A stretch of DNA of 47,500 bases from Chromatiaceae bacterium. Lineage in GTDB: Bacteria > Pseudomonadota > Gammaproteobacteria > Chromatiales > Chromatiaceae. The stretch covers positions 1 to 47,500 of the forward strand of contig JACKMX010000006.1 of NCBI GenBank assembly GCA_024235175.1, read 5' to 3'. Below, in pieces: positions 17,532-27,486 of this stretch (the first letter of the stretch is position 1; each line of letters opens with the position of its first letter). Made by a program: the position numbers and the translations under genes. Below the pieces are notes generated by a model. The model saw only the letters and a program-made list of their open reading frames with translations, did no database searches and was not told where the DNA came from.

Positions 17532-19022
17532 ATGTCTGCCGCAACCGACAAAGAACTTGAGTTGAAAGTGGTGCGCTTCGCAGGGAAGGCGCCCTCGCAC
17601 ACCATATCGGCAAGCTTCGGGCCTGACGGAGGAAGTATCGGCCGCCGCGATAACAGTGACTGGGTGCTGTCCGATCCGGAGCGGTTCATTTCGGGTCAGC
17701 ATGCACTGATCAGTTTCAGCGATAACCGGTTTTATATTACCGATACCAGCGTCAACGGCGTTTTCCTTAACGATTCGGCAACGCCAATCGGCAATGGAAA
17801 CCTCGCACCACTGCAGCATGGGGATAGTCTGCTTATCGGGGATTACCAAATTGACGTCTGCATTCGGCAACAAGCGTCCGATGCAATTATGCGGCCGGAC
17901 GAATTCAGCGATCCTTTTGCCGGAATCTCCCGGGAGATTGAAGGGAGCGACCTTGGCAGCACCTTCCCGAATGCCGGTCTGGCGGGCGCCCGGACCGAAC
18001 CGCCGCAGGAGTTCGGCCTGGAATCTGTCGAGCCTGAACCGCCGATGCCCGGAGATCATGAACCATCCCGTCAAGCGAACGGGAACAGCCCTCCATCCGA
18101 AGCCGATAATGTGTCCGATCTGGAAGGAGTATTCCAACAGGCGGCGCCCATTCCTGAGGACTGGGATCAGATTACCGATATCGGTGCCAATGATGAGAAG
18201 CAGTCGGCGGTCTCTGAGCCGGAGATTTTTCCGCAGATTGAACCTGAACCGCCGCAACCTCCCAAGCCGCGTCAATCAGCACCAATCGCCGCTGAACCGC
18301 CTCCCCCCGTTACGCCTGCAGCCGGGTCCGAAATCCGGCAGGAGAGTACACCGTCTGGATTGTCGGGCCCGCCGGAACCAGACCAGCAGTCATTGCGCGC
18401 TGCGCTGGCACGGGGACTTGGCATACCGGAGAGTCGCCTGGGCAATGCATCCTTGCCGGATCTGCTGGAGAATCTTGGCCGGGTAACCCGAAGCAGCCTG
18501 GAAGGAACCATGGCCATTCTGCGGGCACGAGCGGAGATGAAGAGCGAATTCCGTATGTCCCAGACCATGATCAAACCGGTGGAGAACAATCCACTGAAAT
18601 TCTCGATCAGCATCGATGAGGCGCTGCCACACATTATCAATCCGGTAGCGGTTGGAGGCTACCTGGCGCCGCTGCGTGCAGTGTTCGAGGCCAACGAGGA
18701 CATCGAGGCGCACATGCTGGCGGTGATGGCAGGCATGCAGGCTGCCCTTAAGGTGGTTTTGAAAAGATTCAAACCCGAGATACTTGAGAAGCGCCTTGGA
18801 AAATCGGCCATTCTACGTAATCTTCCGCTGTACAAGCACGCCAAGACATGGGATCTCTTCACAGAACTCTACTCCGAGATAGCGCGTGAGGCGGAGGACG
18901 ATTTCCATCAGCTCTTCGGTGAAACCTTCACCCAGGCTTATGAGGAGCAGATTCGGCGTCTTGATCAGCTCAAGCAGAGCAGCTTTGACAAAGGTTCGTC
19001 GACACCAGGCAGGCAGACATGA
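17532..19022 (+). CDS. tagH: T6SS FHA-domain protein (TagH/Fha)
   Basis: 496 aa. The N-terminal FHA domain (about 12-110) keeps the phosphothreonine-binding residues: GRR (38-39), the SGQH motif (S54, H57) and VNG (N75). A Pro/Glu-rich linker (about 130-290) leads to a C-terminal T6SS FHA-associated domain (about 300-490) containing NPLKFSIS and AEDDFHQLFGETFTQAYEEQI. In other T6SS this protein is phosphorylated by PpkA and licenses assembly; PppA reverses this. Both partners are encoded in this locus. The stop overlaps the tssJ start (ATGA). Confidence 0.93.
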   Translation: MSAATDKELELKVVRFAGKAPSHTISASFGPDGGSIGRRDNSDWVLSDPERFISGQHALISFSDNRFYITDTSVNGVFLNDSATPIGNGNLAPLQHGDSLLIGDYQIDVCIRQQASDAIMRPDEFSDPFAGISREIEGSDLGSTFPNAGLAGARTEPPQEFGLESVEPEPPMPGDHEPSRQANGNSPPSEADNVSDLEGVFQQAAPIPEDWDQITDIGANDEKQSAVSEPEIFPQIEPEPPQPPKPRQSAPIAAEPPPPVTPAAGSEIRQESTPSGLSGPPEPDQQSLRAALARGLGIPESRLGNASLPDLLENLGRVTRSSLEGTMAILRARAEMKSEFRMSQTMIKPVENNPLKFSISIDEALPHIINPVAVGGYLAPLRAVFEANEDIEAHMLAVMAGMQAALKVVLKRFKPEILEKRLGKSAILRNLPLYKHAKTWDLFTELYSEIAREAEDDFHQLFGETFTQAYEEQIRRLDQLKQSSFDKGSSTPGRQT

Positions 19023-19552
19023 CAGTAACAATAACAGTGAGAAATATTCAGAGATCCATTCTGCTCCCGGCCGCGCTCAGCTGCCAGTTGATTGTGAGTG
19101 GATGCGCCTCAACGGCCGCAGGTGTTACCAAGGGTATTCTCGATAAACTGTTTGAGCCAGATCCGAGCACGATTGAGAGTACCCTGCTCGCCGATCTGAA
19201 GGTCAATCCCGATATCAACGGCCGAGCCTCTCCACTCGTCACCCGCTTCTACGAACTGAAATCACTCAGCGTATTCAACAGCGCCGATTTTTTCACCCTG
19301 TATGAACAGGATGTTGCGGTGCTGGGGGACGAGCTGCTGGCCAGGGACGAGCTGCGATTTCAACCGGGTGAAGAGAAGCAGGTGAGCCGGGAACTGCAAC
19401 CGGATACCCGCTTCATTGGTGTTATTGGGGCCTACCGGGACATTGAAAACGCAACCTGGCGCAAGTCTCTGGAGGTCGAGCTGAACGCCAAAACGGCCTT
19501 TGTGGTAGAGTTCGGCGAGAGTGCCATTGAGATCCGTAAAACGAATAAATAG
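19019..19552 (+). CDS. tssJ: TssJ outer-membrane lipoprotein
   Basis: 177 aa. The signal peptide is somewhat long and ends at a lipobox, VSGC, with the modified Cys at 29. The mature part has the TssJ pattern (SPLVTRFYELKSLSVFNSADFFTLYE, then a beta-sandwich ending AFVVEFGESAIEIRK). TssJ anchors the TssLM complex to the outer membrane. Its start overlaps tagH by 4 nt. Confidence 0.93.
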   Translation: MTVTITVRNIQRSILLPAALSCQLIVSGCASTAAGVTKGILDKLFEPDPSTIESTLLADLKVNPDINGRASPLVTRFYELKSLSVFNSADFFTLYEQDVAVLGDELLARDELRFQPGEEKQVSRELQPDTRFIGVIGAYRDIENATWRKSLEVELNAKTAFVVEFGESAIEIRKTNK

Positions 19553-19572
19553 CAAACCAAGGAGCGGAAGGC

Positions 19573-19653
19573 ATGAGATTTTCACGCATTGTTGACCCAG
19601 AGCCGGGCAGCGCCTGGTCTACACCCTTTCAGCAACCGATGGATGCAAAATAA
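19573..19653 (+). CDS. 26-aa small ORF translationally coupled to tssK
   Basis: The frame starts at ATG with AAGGAG 8 nt upstream, better than most genes here, and encodes 26 residues (MRFSRIVDPEPGSAWSTPFQ and 6 more). Its TAA stop shares the A with the tssK ATG (TAATG). The tssK start has no Shine-Dalgarno of its own within a normal distance. Termination-reinitiation is therefore the likely route to tssK. I do not recognise the peptide. It may act only as a leader or may be a real microprotein. Confidence 0.5.
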   Translation: MRFSRIVDPEPGSAWSTPFQQPMDAK

Positions 19654-20984
19654 TGTCTTGGAACTCCAGGGTCGTCTGGTCAGAGGGCATGTTCCTGAGA
19701 CCACAGCATTTCCAGCAACAGGAACGTTTTCTGGAACACCTGGTTCAGACTCGCGCCGCCAATCTGGCCTCCGGCAGCTGGGGCTTCACCGAACTCAAGA
19801 TCGACCGCCAGGCGCTTTCACTGGGTAAACTGTCATTGGCATCCTGCCGCGGCATACTCCCTGACGGAACAATCCTTGACATTCCGGGCAGCGACGACCC
19901 ACCGCCCCCGCTTGAGCTCCCGGTTGATGTCAAGGAGACTGTCGTCTCCATCGGCCTGCCCCTGTTTCGCCCGGGCACCTCCCAGGTCCGCTATCCGGAG
20001 CAGGAAGAGGGGCTGGAACGCTATCTGGTTGCGGAGATTGAGGTGAAGGATGAGATCTCCGGCGCAACCAACTCCTCGGCCATGCAGATCGCCAAACCAA
20101 CCGTGCGGCTGCTTACCGACCGCACCGAGCTGGACGAGTTTTCCCACCTGGGGATTGCACGGGTTGTGGAGCGCCGCCCTGACGACACGCTGGTGCTGGA
20201 CGAAAACTATATACCGCCCTGCCTGGACTGCCGGGTCTGCCCCCGTCTGAGCGGCTTCATCAAGGAGATCGAAGGGCTGTTGCATCATCGTGGTGAGGCG
20301 CTGGCCGCCCGCCTCTCAGGCACCGGAAAAGGGGTCGCGGAGGTCGCCGACTTTCTGCTGCTGCAGCTGGTAAACCGTTTCGAGCCCCTGTTTGCTCATC
20401 TGGGCAGCGTCGGGACGCTTCACCCGGAGCGATTCTACACGGCGGCGCTGCAGCTGGCGGGGGAGCTGGCCACTTTCACCAGCATTGGCAAACGGCCACC
20501 GGCCTTTTCCGTCTATCATCACCAACAGCTGCAGGAGACGTTTGATCCGGTTATCGTTGAGCTGCGCCGCGCACTGAGCATGGTGCTGGAGCAGAAAGCC
20601 GTCGCCATTCCTCTGGAGGAGCGCAAGTATGGAATTCGGGTGGCGGTAATCCCGGACCGCTCCCTGTTGACCGACGCCAGCTTCGTACTGGCGGCCAACG
20701 CGCAGATGCCCGCAGATCTTCTGCAGCGACGCTTCCCACCTCAGGTCAAGATCGGGCCGGTGGAGAAGATCCGCGACCTGGTCAACCTGCAACTGCCCGG
20801 TGTCGGCCTGCGCGTGTTGTCGGTGGCGCCGCGTCAGATACCCTACAACGCCGGCTTCAGTTACTTTGAACTCGACAAGAACAGCGAATACTGGAAGCTG
20901 CTTGAAACATCGGGAGGATGTGCCATACATATAGGCGGGGAGTTTCCGGGTATCGAACTCGAGCTGTGGGCAATCAAAAGGTAG
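19653..20984 (+). CDS. tssK: TssK, baseplate-to-membrane connector
   Basis: 443 aa starting MSWNSRVVWSEGMFLRPQHFQQQERFLE, the hallmark TssK (VCA0114/ImpJ) opening. The C-terminal end (INLQ-like VNLQLPGVGLRVLSVAPRQIP, then YFELDKNSEYWKLLETS and the final ELELWAIKR) also fits. TssK trimers resemble phage receptor-binding proteins and dock the baseplate on TssL/TssM. Translation seems coupled to the 26-codon ORF before it. Confidence 0.97.
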   Translation: MSWNSRVVWSEGMFLRPQHFQQQERFLEHLVQTRAANLASGSWGFTELKIDRQALSLGKLSLASCRGILPDGTILDIPGSDDPPPPLELPVDVKETVVSIGLPLFRPGTSQVRYPEQEEGLERYLVAEIEVKDEISGATNSSAMQIAKPTVRLLTDRTELDEFSHLGIARVVERRPDDTLVLDENYIPPCLDCRVCPRLSGFIKEIEGLLHHRGEALAARLSGTGKGVAEVADFLLLQLVNRFEPLFAHLGSVGTLHPERFYTAALQLAGELATFTSIGKRPPAFSVYHHQQLQETFDPVIVELRRALSMVLEQKAVAIPLEERKYGIRVAVIPDRSLLTDASFVLAANAQMPADLLQRRFPPQVKIGPVEKIRDLVNLQLPGVGLRVLSVAPRQIPYNAGFSYFELDKNSEYWKLLETSGGCAIHIGGEFPGIELELWAIKR

Positions 20985-20990
20985 TTCAAA

Positions 20991-22340
20991 TTGGATCACG
21001 ACGACCCTTTCGGCACGACCCCCGATGACGCTGGCGACCGCACCATCATCCGCCCGCGCCCTGGGGGTAAAGGACCGCAACAGCCCCTGAAACAGCCATC
21101 CCAGCCGGCAGCGGTTCCACGGATGGACAGCACCATACAGTCTCCGCGGCAAGGCTCGAATCTGCTGGAAAGCGCCGCCTCCTCTCTGCTGAACCTGCTC
21201 GGTCGCCTGCACGATACCCCGTCCCACCCCGATCCCGCGGCGCTGAAGTCGAACATCATCGAGGAATTCAAAGCCTTTGAGGCCAGAGCGCAGAACCTCG
21301 GCGTTGAACGGGAGAGTATCTTCTGGGGACGCTATGCGCTCTGCACCGCTATAGACGAGGCGGTACTCTCCACCCCCTGGGGCAACAGCAGTATCTGGCG
21401 CGACCAGAGTCTGCTGGTAACGCTCCACAATGAAGCTTGGGGAGGCGAGAAATTTTTTCAGCTGCTGCAGAAACTGCTGCAGAATCCTGCCAGAAACCTC
21501 GACCTGCTGGAGTTGATGTACATCTGCCTGGCGTTCGGCTTTCAGGGCCGCTACCGGCCGCTGCCGGACGGTCACACCCAGCTGCAGACACTGCGCGACA
21601 ACCTCTACCGCACGCTACGCAATCAGCGCGGAGAGTACGAACGTGAACTGTCAATCCACTGGCAGGGCGCAGCGCTGAAGCAGAACCCGCTTGTTCAGTA
21701 TGTTCCCCTCTGGGTGGTACTGGCCGTATCTGGCGTGGTACTGCTGCTGATCTATTTCGGTTTCACGATGAGCCTCAACACCCAATCCGACCCGGTTTAT
21801 ACACAGCTGCACGATATTGCGCGTAATGTGCAGACCGTGGTTGAACGAAAACCCCTGCCGCCGGCACCATCGATTCCGGCTCCGCCTGTAACCGAGCCGC
21901 CACCACCGCCAAAGATCACTCTGCTGTCACTGCTGGCGGATGAGGTCGCGCAGAATAAGGTGAGCCTGGACGAAAGCCTTTCGCAGGCGCTGATCCAGGT
22001 GGAAGGCGACGGGCTCTTTGCTTCCGGCAGCGTCAAGGTGAAAGAGGAGATCCTGCCTCTGCTGCAGCGCATTGCCGAAGCGTTGAATCAGATCGAGGGG
22101 CGCATTGTCGTGGTCGGACACACCGACAGTGTTCCGATACGCAGCCTGCGCTTTCCCTCAAACTGGCACCTTTCCCGGGCCCGTTCCAAGGCTGTTGCCG
22201 ATATCCTGGAAAAGCAGCTGGCCGACCCAAAGCGCCTGGAGAGTGAGGGGCGCGGATCAGCGGAACCACTGGTCCCCAATGACTCACCCATCAACCGGGC
22301 GCGCAATCGCAGAGTGGAGATCACTCTGCTGAAGCAATAA
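20991..22340 (+). CDS. tssL: TssL (DotU-like) with C-terminal OmpA-like peptidoglycan-binding domain
   Basis: 449 aa from a TTG codon 6 nt after tssK. This start is kept because the N-terminus DPFGTTPDDAGDRTIIRPRPGG is typical of evolved TssL proteins. The DotU domain spans about 55-225 (YALCTAIDEAVLSTPWG, EKFFQLLQKLLQNP, LCLAFGFQGRY-like LAFGFQGRYRPLPDG). One membrane helix lies near 236-258. A Pro-rich linker leads to an OmpA-like domain (about 320-449) with VVVGHTDSVPI and NRARNRRVEI. It binds peptidoglycan and fixes the membrane complex. Confidence 0.96.
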   Translation: MDHDDPFGTTPDDAGDRTIIRPRPGGKGPQQPLKQPSQPAAVPRMDSTIQSPRQGSNLLESAASSLLNLLGRLHDTPSHPDPAALKSNIIEEFKAFEARAQNLGVERESIFWGRYALCTAIDEAVLSTPWGNSSIWRDQSLLVTLHNEAWGGEKFFQLLQKLLQNPARNLDLLELMYICLAFGFQGRYRPLPDGHTQLQTLRDNLYRTLRNQRGEYERELSIHWQGAALKQNPLVQYVPLWVVLAVSGVVLLLIYFGFTMSLNTQSDPVYTQLHDIARNVQTVVERKPLPPAPSIPAPPVTEPPPPPKITLLSLLADEVAQNKVSLDESLSQALIQVEGDGLFASGSVKVKEEILPLLQRIAEALNQIEGRIVVVGHTDSVPIRSLRFPSNWHLSRARSKAVADILEKQLADPKRLESEGRGSAEPLVPNDSPINRARNRRVEITLLKQ

Positions 22341-22370
22341 TCCGAGTATGAAGTTGAAGCGACGGAAACT

Positions 22371-25300
22371 ATGCAGGCAATTCTGAGAATCGTAAAAAAC
22401 CGCTGGTTCATCGTTGCATTGGGACTGATCGCTATCGCCATGATCATCTGGCTGGTCGGCCCACTCATCGCCATAGCCGGCCACGAACCTCTGGAGCCTG
22501 AAAATAACCGGCTGATCGCAATCGCTGTCGTAGTGCTTCTCTGGGGACTCAACCAGTTGCGGCGTTATCTGGCTGCGAGAAAGAAGAACCGGCAGATGCT
22601 CGATAGCGTGGTCGCCCAACCGGAAGGCGATGCTTATGCCAGGCACGAATCGGCCGAAGAGTTGGAGGTTCTGCGGCAGCGGTTAAATGAGGCGATCGGT
22701 ATACTCAAAGAGTCCAGACTGGGCGGAAAACAGAACCGTCAGTACCTCTACCAGCTCCCCTGGTATATGTTTATCGGCCCTCCCGGCAGCGGCAAAACCA
22801 CCGCATTGCTCAACTCCGGACTGCACTTCCCCCTCGCAGACAAATTGGGCAAGGATGCGGTGCAGGGCATAGGTGGCACCCGCAACTGCGATTGGTGGTT
22901 CACCGACGACGCGGTATTGCTGGATACCGCTGGTCGCTACACCACCCAGGACAGTTACGAAGAGGTGGACCGTGCCGCCTGGACCGGTTTTCTCGATCTG
23001 CTGAAGAAGCACCGCCGGCGCAGGCCGATCAACGGTGCACTGGTGGCGATCAGCGTCGAAGACCTGCTCCGGCAGACAGAACTCGAACGGCAGAGTCACG
23101 CCAAAGCGATACATAAACGGATACAGGAGCTGCATGACCGCTTCGGCATCCGCTTTCCTGTTTATGTCCTGTTTACCAAAAGCGATCTGTTGGCAGGCTT
23201 CAGTGAGTTTTTCGAAAACCTGGGCCGGGAGGAGAGAGGCCAGGTGTGGGGCATGACCTTTCCAGTTACCGCAAAGGACGATCCGGAAGGCGGCATCGCC
23301 CGTTTTGCCGAGGAGTTCAAAGCGCTGGAGAAGCGCATCGACGAACTTCTGCTGGAACGGATGGACCAGGAGCGCGATCCGCGCAGGCGTGTACTGCTCT
23401 ACTCCTTTCCACAGCAGTTCAATTCACTCAGGGATACGGCCGAGCGTTTCCTCAACGAAGCATTTGGCCCCAGTCGATTCGAAGAGCCGCCAATGGTGCG
23501 CGGGGTCTACTTTACCAGCGGAACCCAGGAAGGTACTCCCATCGACCGGCTGCTGGGTTCCATGGCCAAAGGGTTCGGCCTCAATCGCCAGATAGCTCCC
23601 GCGTTTTCCGGCAGCGGCCGCAGCTTCTTCCTGCAGCGCCTGCTGACAGGAGTGATATTCCGCGAAGCGCATCTGGCTGGCATCAACACCCGTCTGGAGC
23701 GGCAACGCGCCTGGCTGCAGAATACCGCGTACATCGCTGCAATCGGACTTGCGGTGGCCGCCGGTGTCGCCTGGTTCACCAGTTACAGCCGCAATCAAAG
23801 CTATGTGGAGCTGGTGGCGGAAAAAGCTGCCGCGGCGGAACAGCAGGTGATGGCCGTAGCTCCAGGAGATCTAAGCCTGACCGGCGTCGTCAACGCGCTG
23901 GATGCAGTGCAGAAAATCCCGGGTGGATATGCCGATCGGGAAGAGGATATTCCATTGTTGATGGGGCTCGGTCTCTACCAGGGCGATAAACTGGGCGAGG
24001 AGGCTGGTGCCGCCTATGCAAACGCACTTAAGAACCTGTTTCTGCCGAGATTGATACTCAGCCTGGAGGAGCAGCTTCGGCAACCCGGCAACAATCCCGA
24101 TTTCGCCTACGAAGCACTCAAAGTTTATCTGATGCTGGACGACCGCGAACATTTTGACGCGGAGGCGGTAAAAGCCTGGATGGTATTACATTGGCAACTG
24201 ACTCTGAGCGGCGCATCGAATGCGCAGCTGCGGGAAACACTGACCGGACATCTCGACGCATTGCTGGCACAGATGCCAATGGCGCCCACGCTCTCTCTGG
24301 ATCAGGGGTTGATTTCCAATGTGCGCGATACTCTGCTGCGGGTTCCGTTGGCAACCCGGGCTTACAACCGCATGAAACGAACCAGCGGTGGAGCATCCGT
24401 GCCTCCCTTCCGCCTGAGCAGCGCCCTGGGCTCCGATGCTGCGCGTGTATTCGACCGTCGTTCCGGACAGCCGTTGGACAACGAGATTCCCGCGCTCTTT
24501 ACTTATGACGGATATCACAAGTTGTTTCAGAAAGCGCACCTCGAGATTGGCAGGGCGCTGCTGGAGGAGAAGTGGGTGTTGGGACCGGGATTCGAACAAC
24601 GCAACGATGAAATCGACCTGGCTGCTCTCAGCGCTCAGGTGAAAAGACTCTATTACGACGAGTATATCTCTGTTTGGGATGGGCTGTTATCCGATCTGCG
24701 GATCATTCCATTCAGTAACCTCAACCAGGCTGTGGAGGCGCTCAACATCCTCTCCGGTCCCAACTCGATGTTGCGCAGGCTGCTGCGCGCGATAGAGCAG
24801 GAGACCGCCCTGATGCGTCTGCCGGAGGGGGCCGCCAAAGCAGCCGAGGCTGCGGAGAAGCGCTTCTCCGGCATTACCGGAAAGTTGGCCAGCATCCTTC
24901 AGGTATCGCCCGGCGCCGGGAACTCCGCCGGCAACGAGCCGCTGCTGACAACCCCGGTCGACCAGCATTTTGCGGAGCTGCATAAAATGATCCGTGCGGA
25001 AGAGAGTGAACCTCCGCCGATCGAACGGACACTCGCCATGCTGGAGGAGCTTTACGTGCACATGAGCGCCATATCCTCCGCCGCCAACCAGTCCACGCAG
25101 GCTTACAACGCTGCGAAGATCCAGACAACCGGCGGTGAGAATGTTGTCGATCGCATAAAATTGGAAGCAAAGCGGCAACCGGGAGCAGTGGCGGAGTTGC
25201 TCACCTCGGTAGCCGAGGGCAGCTCCAATCTGACCGCATCCGGCGTAAGAGCCCATTTGAACGCCATCTGGCGCACTCAGGTGCTGCCTTTCTATCAGCG

Positions 25301-25958
25301 AAGTCTGGCTGGCCGGTACCCACTGAGACCCAACGGCACAAAGGAGGCGACTGTCAGCGACTTCGGCAGGTTTTTCGGTGTCGGCGGCATCATGGACGAG
25401 TTTTTCACCAGCTATCTGCGGGACTTCGTCGACACTACCGGCAGGGTATGGCGCTGGACCGCGCCCGGCAGCAGGAAGCTGGGTATTCCCTCAAGCACCC
25501 TGCGACTGTTTCAACATGCCGCAACCATACGTGACACCTTTTTCAGCGCCGGAGGACAGCAGCCGAAAATCAATTTCGACATGAAGCCCCTGGGCATGGA
25601 CACTTCGATCAGTCAGCTGACACTTCTGTTGAACAAGCAGAAGATCAACTACAGCCACGGCCCGACCCGCTGGAGCCGCCTCACATGGCCGGATGACGAT
25701 GCCGGTGTCAGCGACGCCAAAATACTCTTCTCGCCACCGACCGGGAGCAATCCTTCGGGCATCTCAAGGGACGGTTCATGGGGCTGGTTCCGATTAATCG
25801 ACCAGGCCAAGCGCTCACAAACAGACGCACCTGAAACCATCAAGGTGGTATTCACTATCGGCGGTCGAAGTGCCCAGTTCCTGATAAGGGCCAGCGGTGC
25901 TCTCAACCCATTCCAGCTCAAGGAATTGGAGGGGTTCTGGTGTCCGAACAGCCTGTAA
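22371..25958 (+). CDS. tssM: TssM (IcmF) inner-membrane core protein
   Basis: 1195 aa, normal length. Two N-terminal membrane helices (about 12-35 and 43-62) are followed by a cytoplasmic NTPase-like domain with Walker A GPPGSGKTTAL (near 136) and DTAGRY. A third helix lies at about 450-470 (AAIGLAVAAGVAWF). The large periplasmic part (about 475-1195) ends in the usual C-terminal TssM beta domain that contacts TssJ. It overlaps tagF by 19 nt. Confidence 0.97.
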   Translation: MQAILRIVKNRWFIVALGLIAIAMIIWLVGPLIAIAGHEPLEPENNRLIAIAVVVLLWGLNQLRRYLAARKKNRQMLDSVVAQPEGDAYARHESAEELEVLRQRLNEAIGILKESRLGGKQNRQYLYQLPWYMFIGPPGSGKTTALLNSGLHFPLADKLGKDAVQGIGGTRNCDWWFTDDAVLLDTAGRYTTQDSYEEVDRAAWTGFLDLLKKHRRRRPINGALVAISVEDLLRQTELERQSHAKAIHKRIQELHDRFGIRFPVYVLFTKSDLLAGFSEFFENLGREERGQVWGMTFPVTAKDDPEGGIARFAEEFKALEKRIDELLLERMDQERDPRRRVLLYSFPQQFNSLRDTAERFLNEAFGPSRFEEPPMVRGVYFTSGTQEGTPIDRLLGSMAKGFGLNRQIAPAFSGSGRSFFLQRLLTGVIFREAHLAGINTRLERQRAWLQNTAYIAAIGLAVAAGVAWFTSYSRNQSYVELVAEKAAAAEQQVMAVAPGDLSLTGVVNALDAVQKIPGGYADREEDIPLLMGLGLYQGDKLGEEAGAAYANALKNLFLPRLILSLEEQLRQPGNNPDFAYEALKVYLMLDDREHFDAEAVKAWMVLHWQLTLSGASNAQLRETLTGHLDALLAQMPMAPTLSLDQGLISNVRDTLLRVPLATRAYNRMKRTSGGASVPPFRLSSALGSDAARVFDRRSGQPLDNEIPALFTYDGYHKLFQKAHLEIGRALLEEKWVLGPGFEQRNDEIDLAALSAQVKRLYYDEYISVWDGLLSDLRIIPFSNLNQAVEALNILSGPNSMLRRLLRAIEQETALMRLPEGAAKAAEAAEKRFSGITGKLASILQVSPGAGNSAGNEPLLTTPVDQHFAELHKMIRAEESEPPPIERTLAMLEELYVHMSAISSAANQSTQAYNAAKIQTTGGENVVDRIKLEAKRQPGAVAELLTSVAEGSSNLTASGVRAHLNAIWRTQVLPFYQRSLAGRYPLRPNGTKEATVSDFGRFFGVGGIMDEFFTSYLRDFVDTTGRVWRWTAPGSRKLGIPSSTLRLFQHAATIRDTFFSAGGQQPKINFDMKPLGMDTSISQLTLLLNKQKINYSHGPTRWSRLTWPDDDAGVSDAKILFSPPTGSNPSGISRDGSWGWFRLIDQAKRSQTDAPETIKVVFTIGGRSAQFLIRASGALNPFQLKELEGFWCPNSL

Positions 25959-26737
25959 ATATGGAAGTCTCTGACGATTTCCCGGGATTTTACGGTAAAA
26001 TCCCCTCCTTGGGAGATTTCGTTTCCCGGCGTCTGCCGCGCCATTTCGTCACCCCCTGGGAAACCTGGTTGCGCGAGGCTATCGCCAACAGCCGTGAACA
26101 GCTCGGCAGCGACTGGCTCGACAACTACCTGACCAGTCCGCTGTGGCGCTTCGCGTTGAGCCCGGGAATCTGCGGCGAAAACGGCTGGGCGGGCATTGTC
26201 ATGCCGAGTGTGGACCGGGTGGGGCGCTACTATCCTCTAACCCTAGCCGCACGACTGAACCCCTCGCAAAACCTGTTCCGTCTGATGGAGAGATCGGACG
26301 GCTGGTTTGCGCAGATGGAGGATCTCGCGCTGGCCTGCCTGGAAGACAATTTCAAGGTTGAGGATCTTGACCAGCAGCTGCGCACTACCGGTAATCCGGC
26401 TACCGAATCAACCACTGTTTCCACACCCGGAATCATGCCTGAAAGCAATGCAGCGCATAACGCCTGGCACGCCCACCTGGAGTCGCAGTCGGCCCTGCAC
26501 TCGATCTATCCAAGATTTATTCCCCAGCTCATGAAGAGACTTCTGTTTGCCTACAGCATATGGTGGACCCATGGGTCCGAGCGTATCTCCCCCTCCCTGT
26601 TGATCTGCCAGGGCCTGCCGCACATAAATGGCGCCGGCAGCCTGATCGATGGCGCCTGGGGAGAGCATGGCTGGGAGGAGATAGATAACGGGACATTCAC
26701 CCAGAACCTGCAGCACGAGCCGTCACCTGTCACATGA
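25940..26737 (+). CDS. tagF: TagF, post-translational T6SS repressor (DUF2094)
   Basis: 265 aa from a GTG inside the tssM end, with GGAGGGG 5 nt upstream. The N-terminal signature GFYGKIPSLGDFVSRRLP (residues 15-32), the SPLWRFAL motif and GVMMPSVDRVGRYYPLT-like IVMPSVDRVGRYYPLT identify TagF. In Pseudomonas TagF represses T6SS firing independently of phosphorylation, partly through Fha. Here it is a stand-alone protein next to the phosphatase; in some bacteria the two are fused. Confidence 0.93.
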   Translation: MSEQPVNMEVSDDFPGFYGKIPSLGDFVSRRLPRHFVTPWETWLREAIANSREQLGSDWLDNYLTSPLWRFALSPGICGENGWAGIVMPSVDRVGRYYPLTLAARLNPSQNLFRLMERSDGWFAQMEDLALACLEDNFKVEDLDQQLRTTGNPATESTTVSTPGIMPESNAAHNAWHAHLESQSALHSIYPRFIPQLMKRLLFAYSIWWTHGSERISPSLLICQGLPHINGAGSLIDGAWGEHGWEEIDNGTFTQNLQHEPSPVT

Positions 26738-27486
26738 GCGACAATTCATTACTTTGGAGGTCAACCCACCGCAGCGACACCGGGCTGGTCAGGCGGATCA
26801 ATGAAGATGCCTGTCTCGACCTCCCAGAACAGGGGGTCTGGGTGGTCGCGGACGGCATGGGCGGCCATGCCGCCGGAGAGCTCGCCTCGCGTGCAATCGT
26901 GGATGCGCTGAGGCGCATGGAGCCCGGAGTTTCCCTCGGACATCTGGCCGATGCGGTAAAGCAGCGGCTGCTAAAGGTCAATCAGGAGCTACAAGCCGAA
27001 TCCAAAAAAAGAGGAGGCGGGATCATCGGCTCCACCGTCGTTGCCCTGCTGGCGCACCGGAACCGCTGTATCTATTTATGGGCGGGGGACAGCAGAATCT
27101 ATCTCTATCGACGTGAGCGACTCAAGCAGTTGAGCCGTGATCACAGCCAGATCGAGGAGTTGATCGCTCAGGGAATCATCAACCAGGATGAAGCGGCCAG
27201 TTGCCCGGTCTCCAGCTACATCACCAGGGCTGTCGGCGCTGACGTGGAACTGGAGTTGGATGCAGAGATTATTGAGCCCTGTGTGGGCGACCTTTTCCTG
27301 CTCTGCAGCGACGGCCTTAACAAGGAGCTGCCGGACGACGAAATTGAGCAGGTGCTGGAGCAGTTTCCTCTGCAGGAGGCAGCCGAACGCCTGATGGCAT
27401 TGTGCATCGAGCGTGGCGCGAGAGACAATGTCACTTTCATTATCGCTGAGCCGATGGCAACCTCGGTTGCCTCCCCCACGGAATAA
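26734..27486 (+). CDS. pppA: PppA, PP2C-family Ser/Thr phosphatase of the T6SS
   Basis: 250 aa. PP2C motifs are in order: RSDTGLVRRINEDACL (13-28), WVVADGMGGHAAGELAS (36-52), AGDSRIYLYR, SRDHSQIEELIAQGII, LLCSDGLNKELPDDEI and GARDNVTFIIAEP. The metal-binding Asp residues are all kept, so it should be active. It reverses the phosphorylation of the FHA protein by the kinase encoded on the other strand at 31302-33116. It overlaps tagF by ATGA and ends the main rightward operon. Confidence 0.95.
   Translation: MSDNSLLWRSTHRSDTGLVRRINEDACLDLPEQGVWVVADGMGGHAAGELASRAIVDALRRMEPGVSLGHLADAVKQRLLKVNQELQAESKKRGGGIIGSTVVALLAHRNRCIYLWAGDSRIYLYRRERLKQLSRDHSQIEELIAQGIINQDEAASCPVSSYITRAVGADVELELDAEIIEPCVGDLFLLCSDGLNKELPDDEIEQVLEQFPLQEAAERLMALCIERGARDNVTFIIAEPMATSVASPTE

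Noticed and set aside
14933..17689. 918-codon open frame on the minus strand opposite clpV
   Set aside because: It is a long antisense frame caused by GC-rich codons of clpV. The product is rich in His, Gln and Leu with no family features, and clpV is certain.
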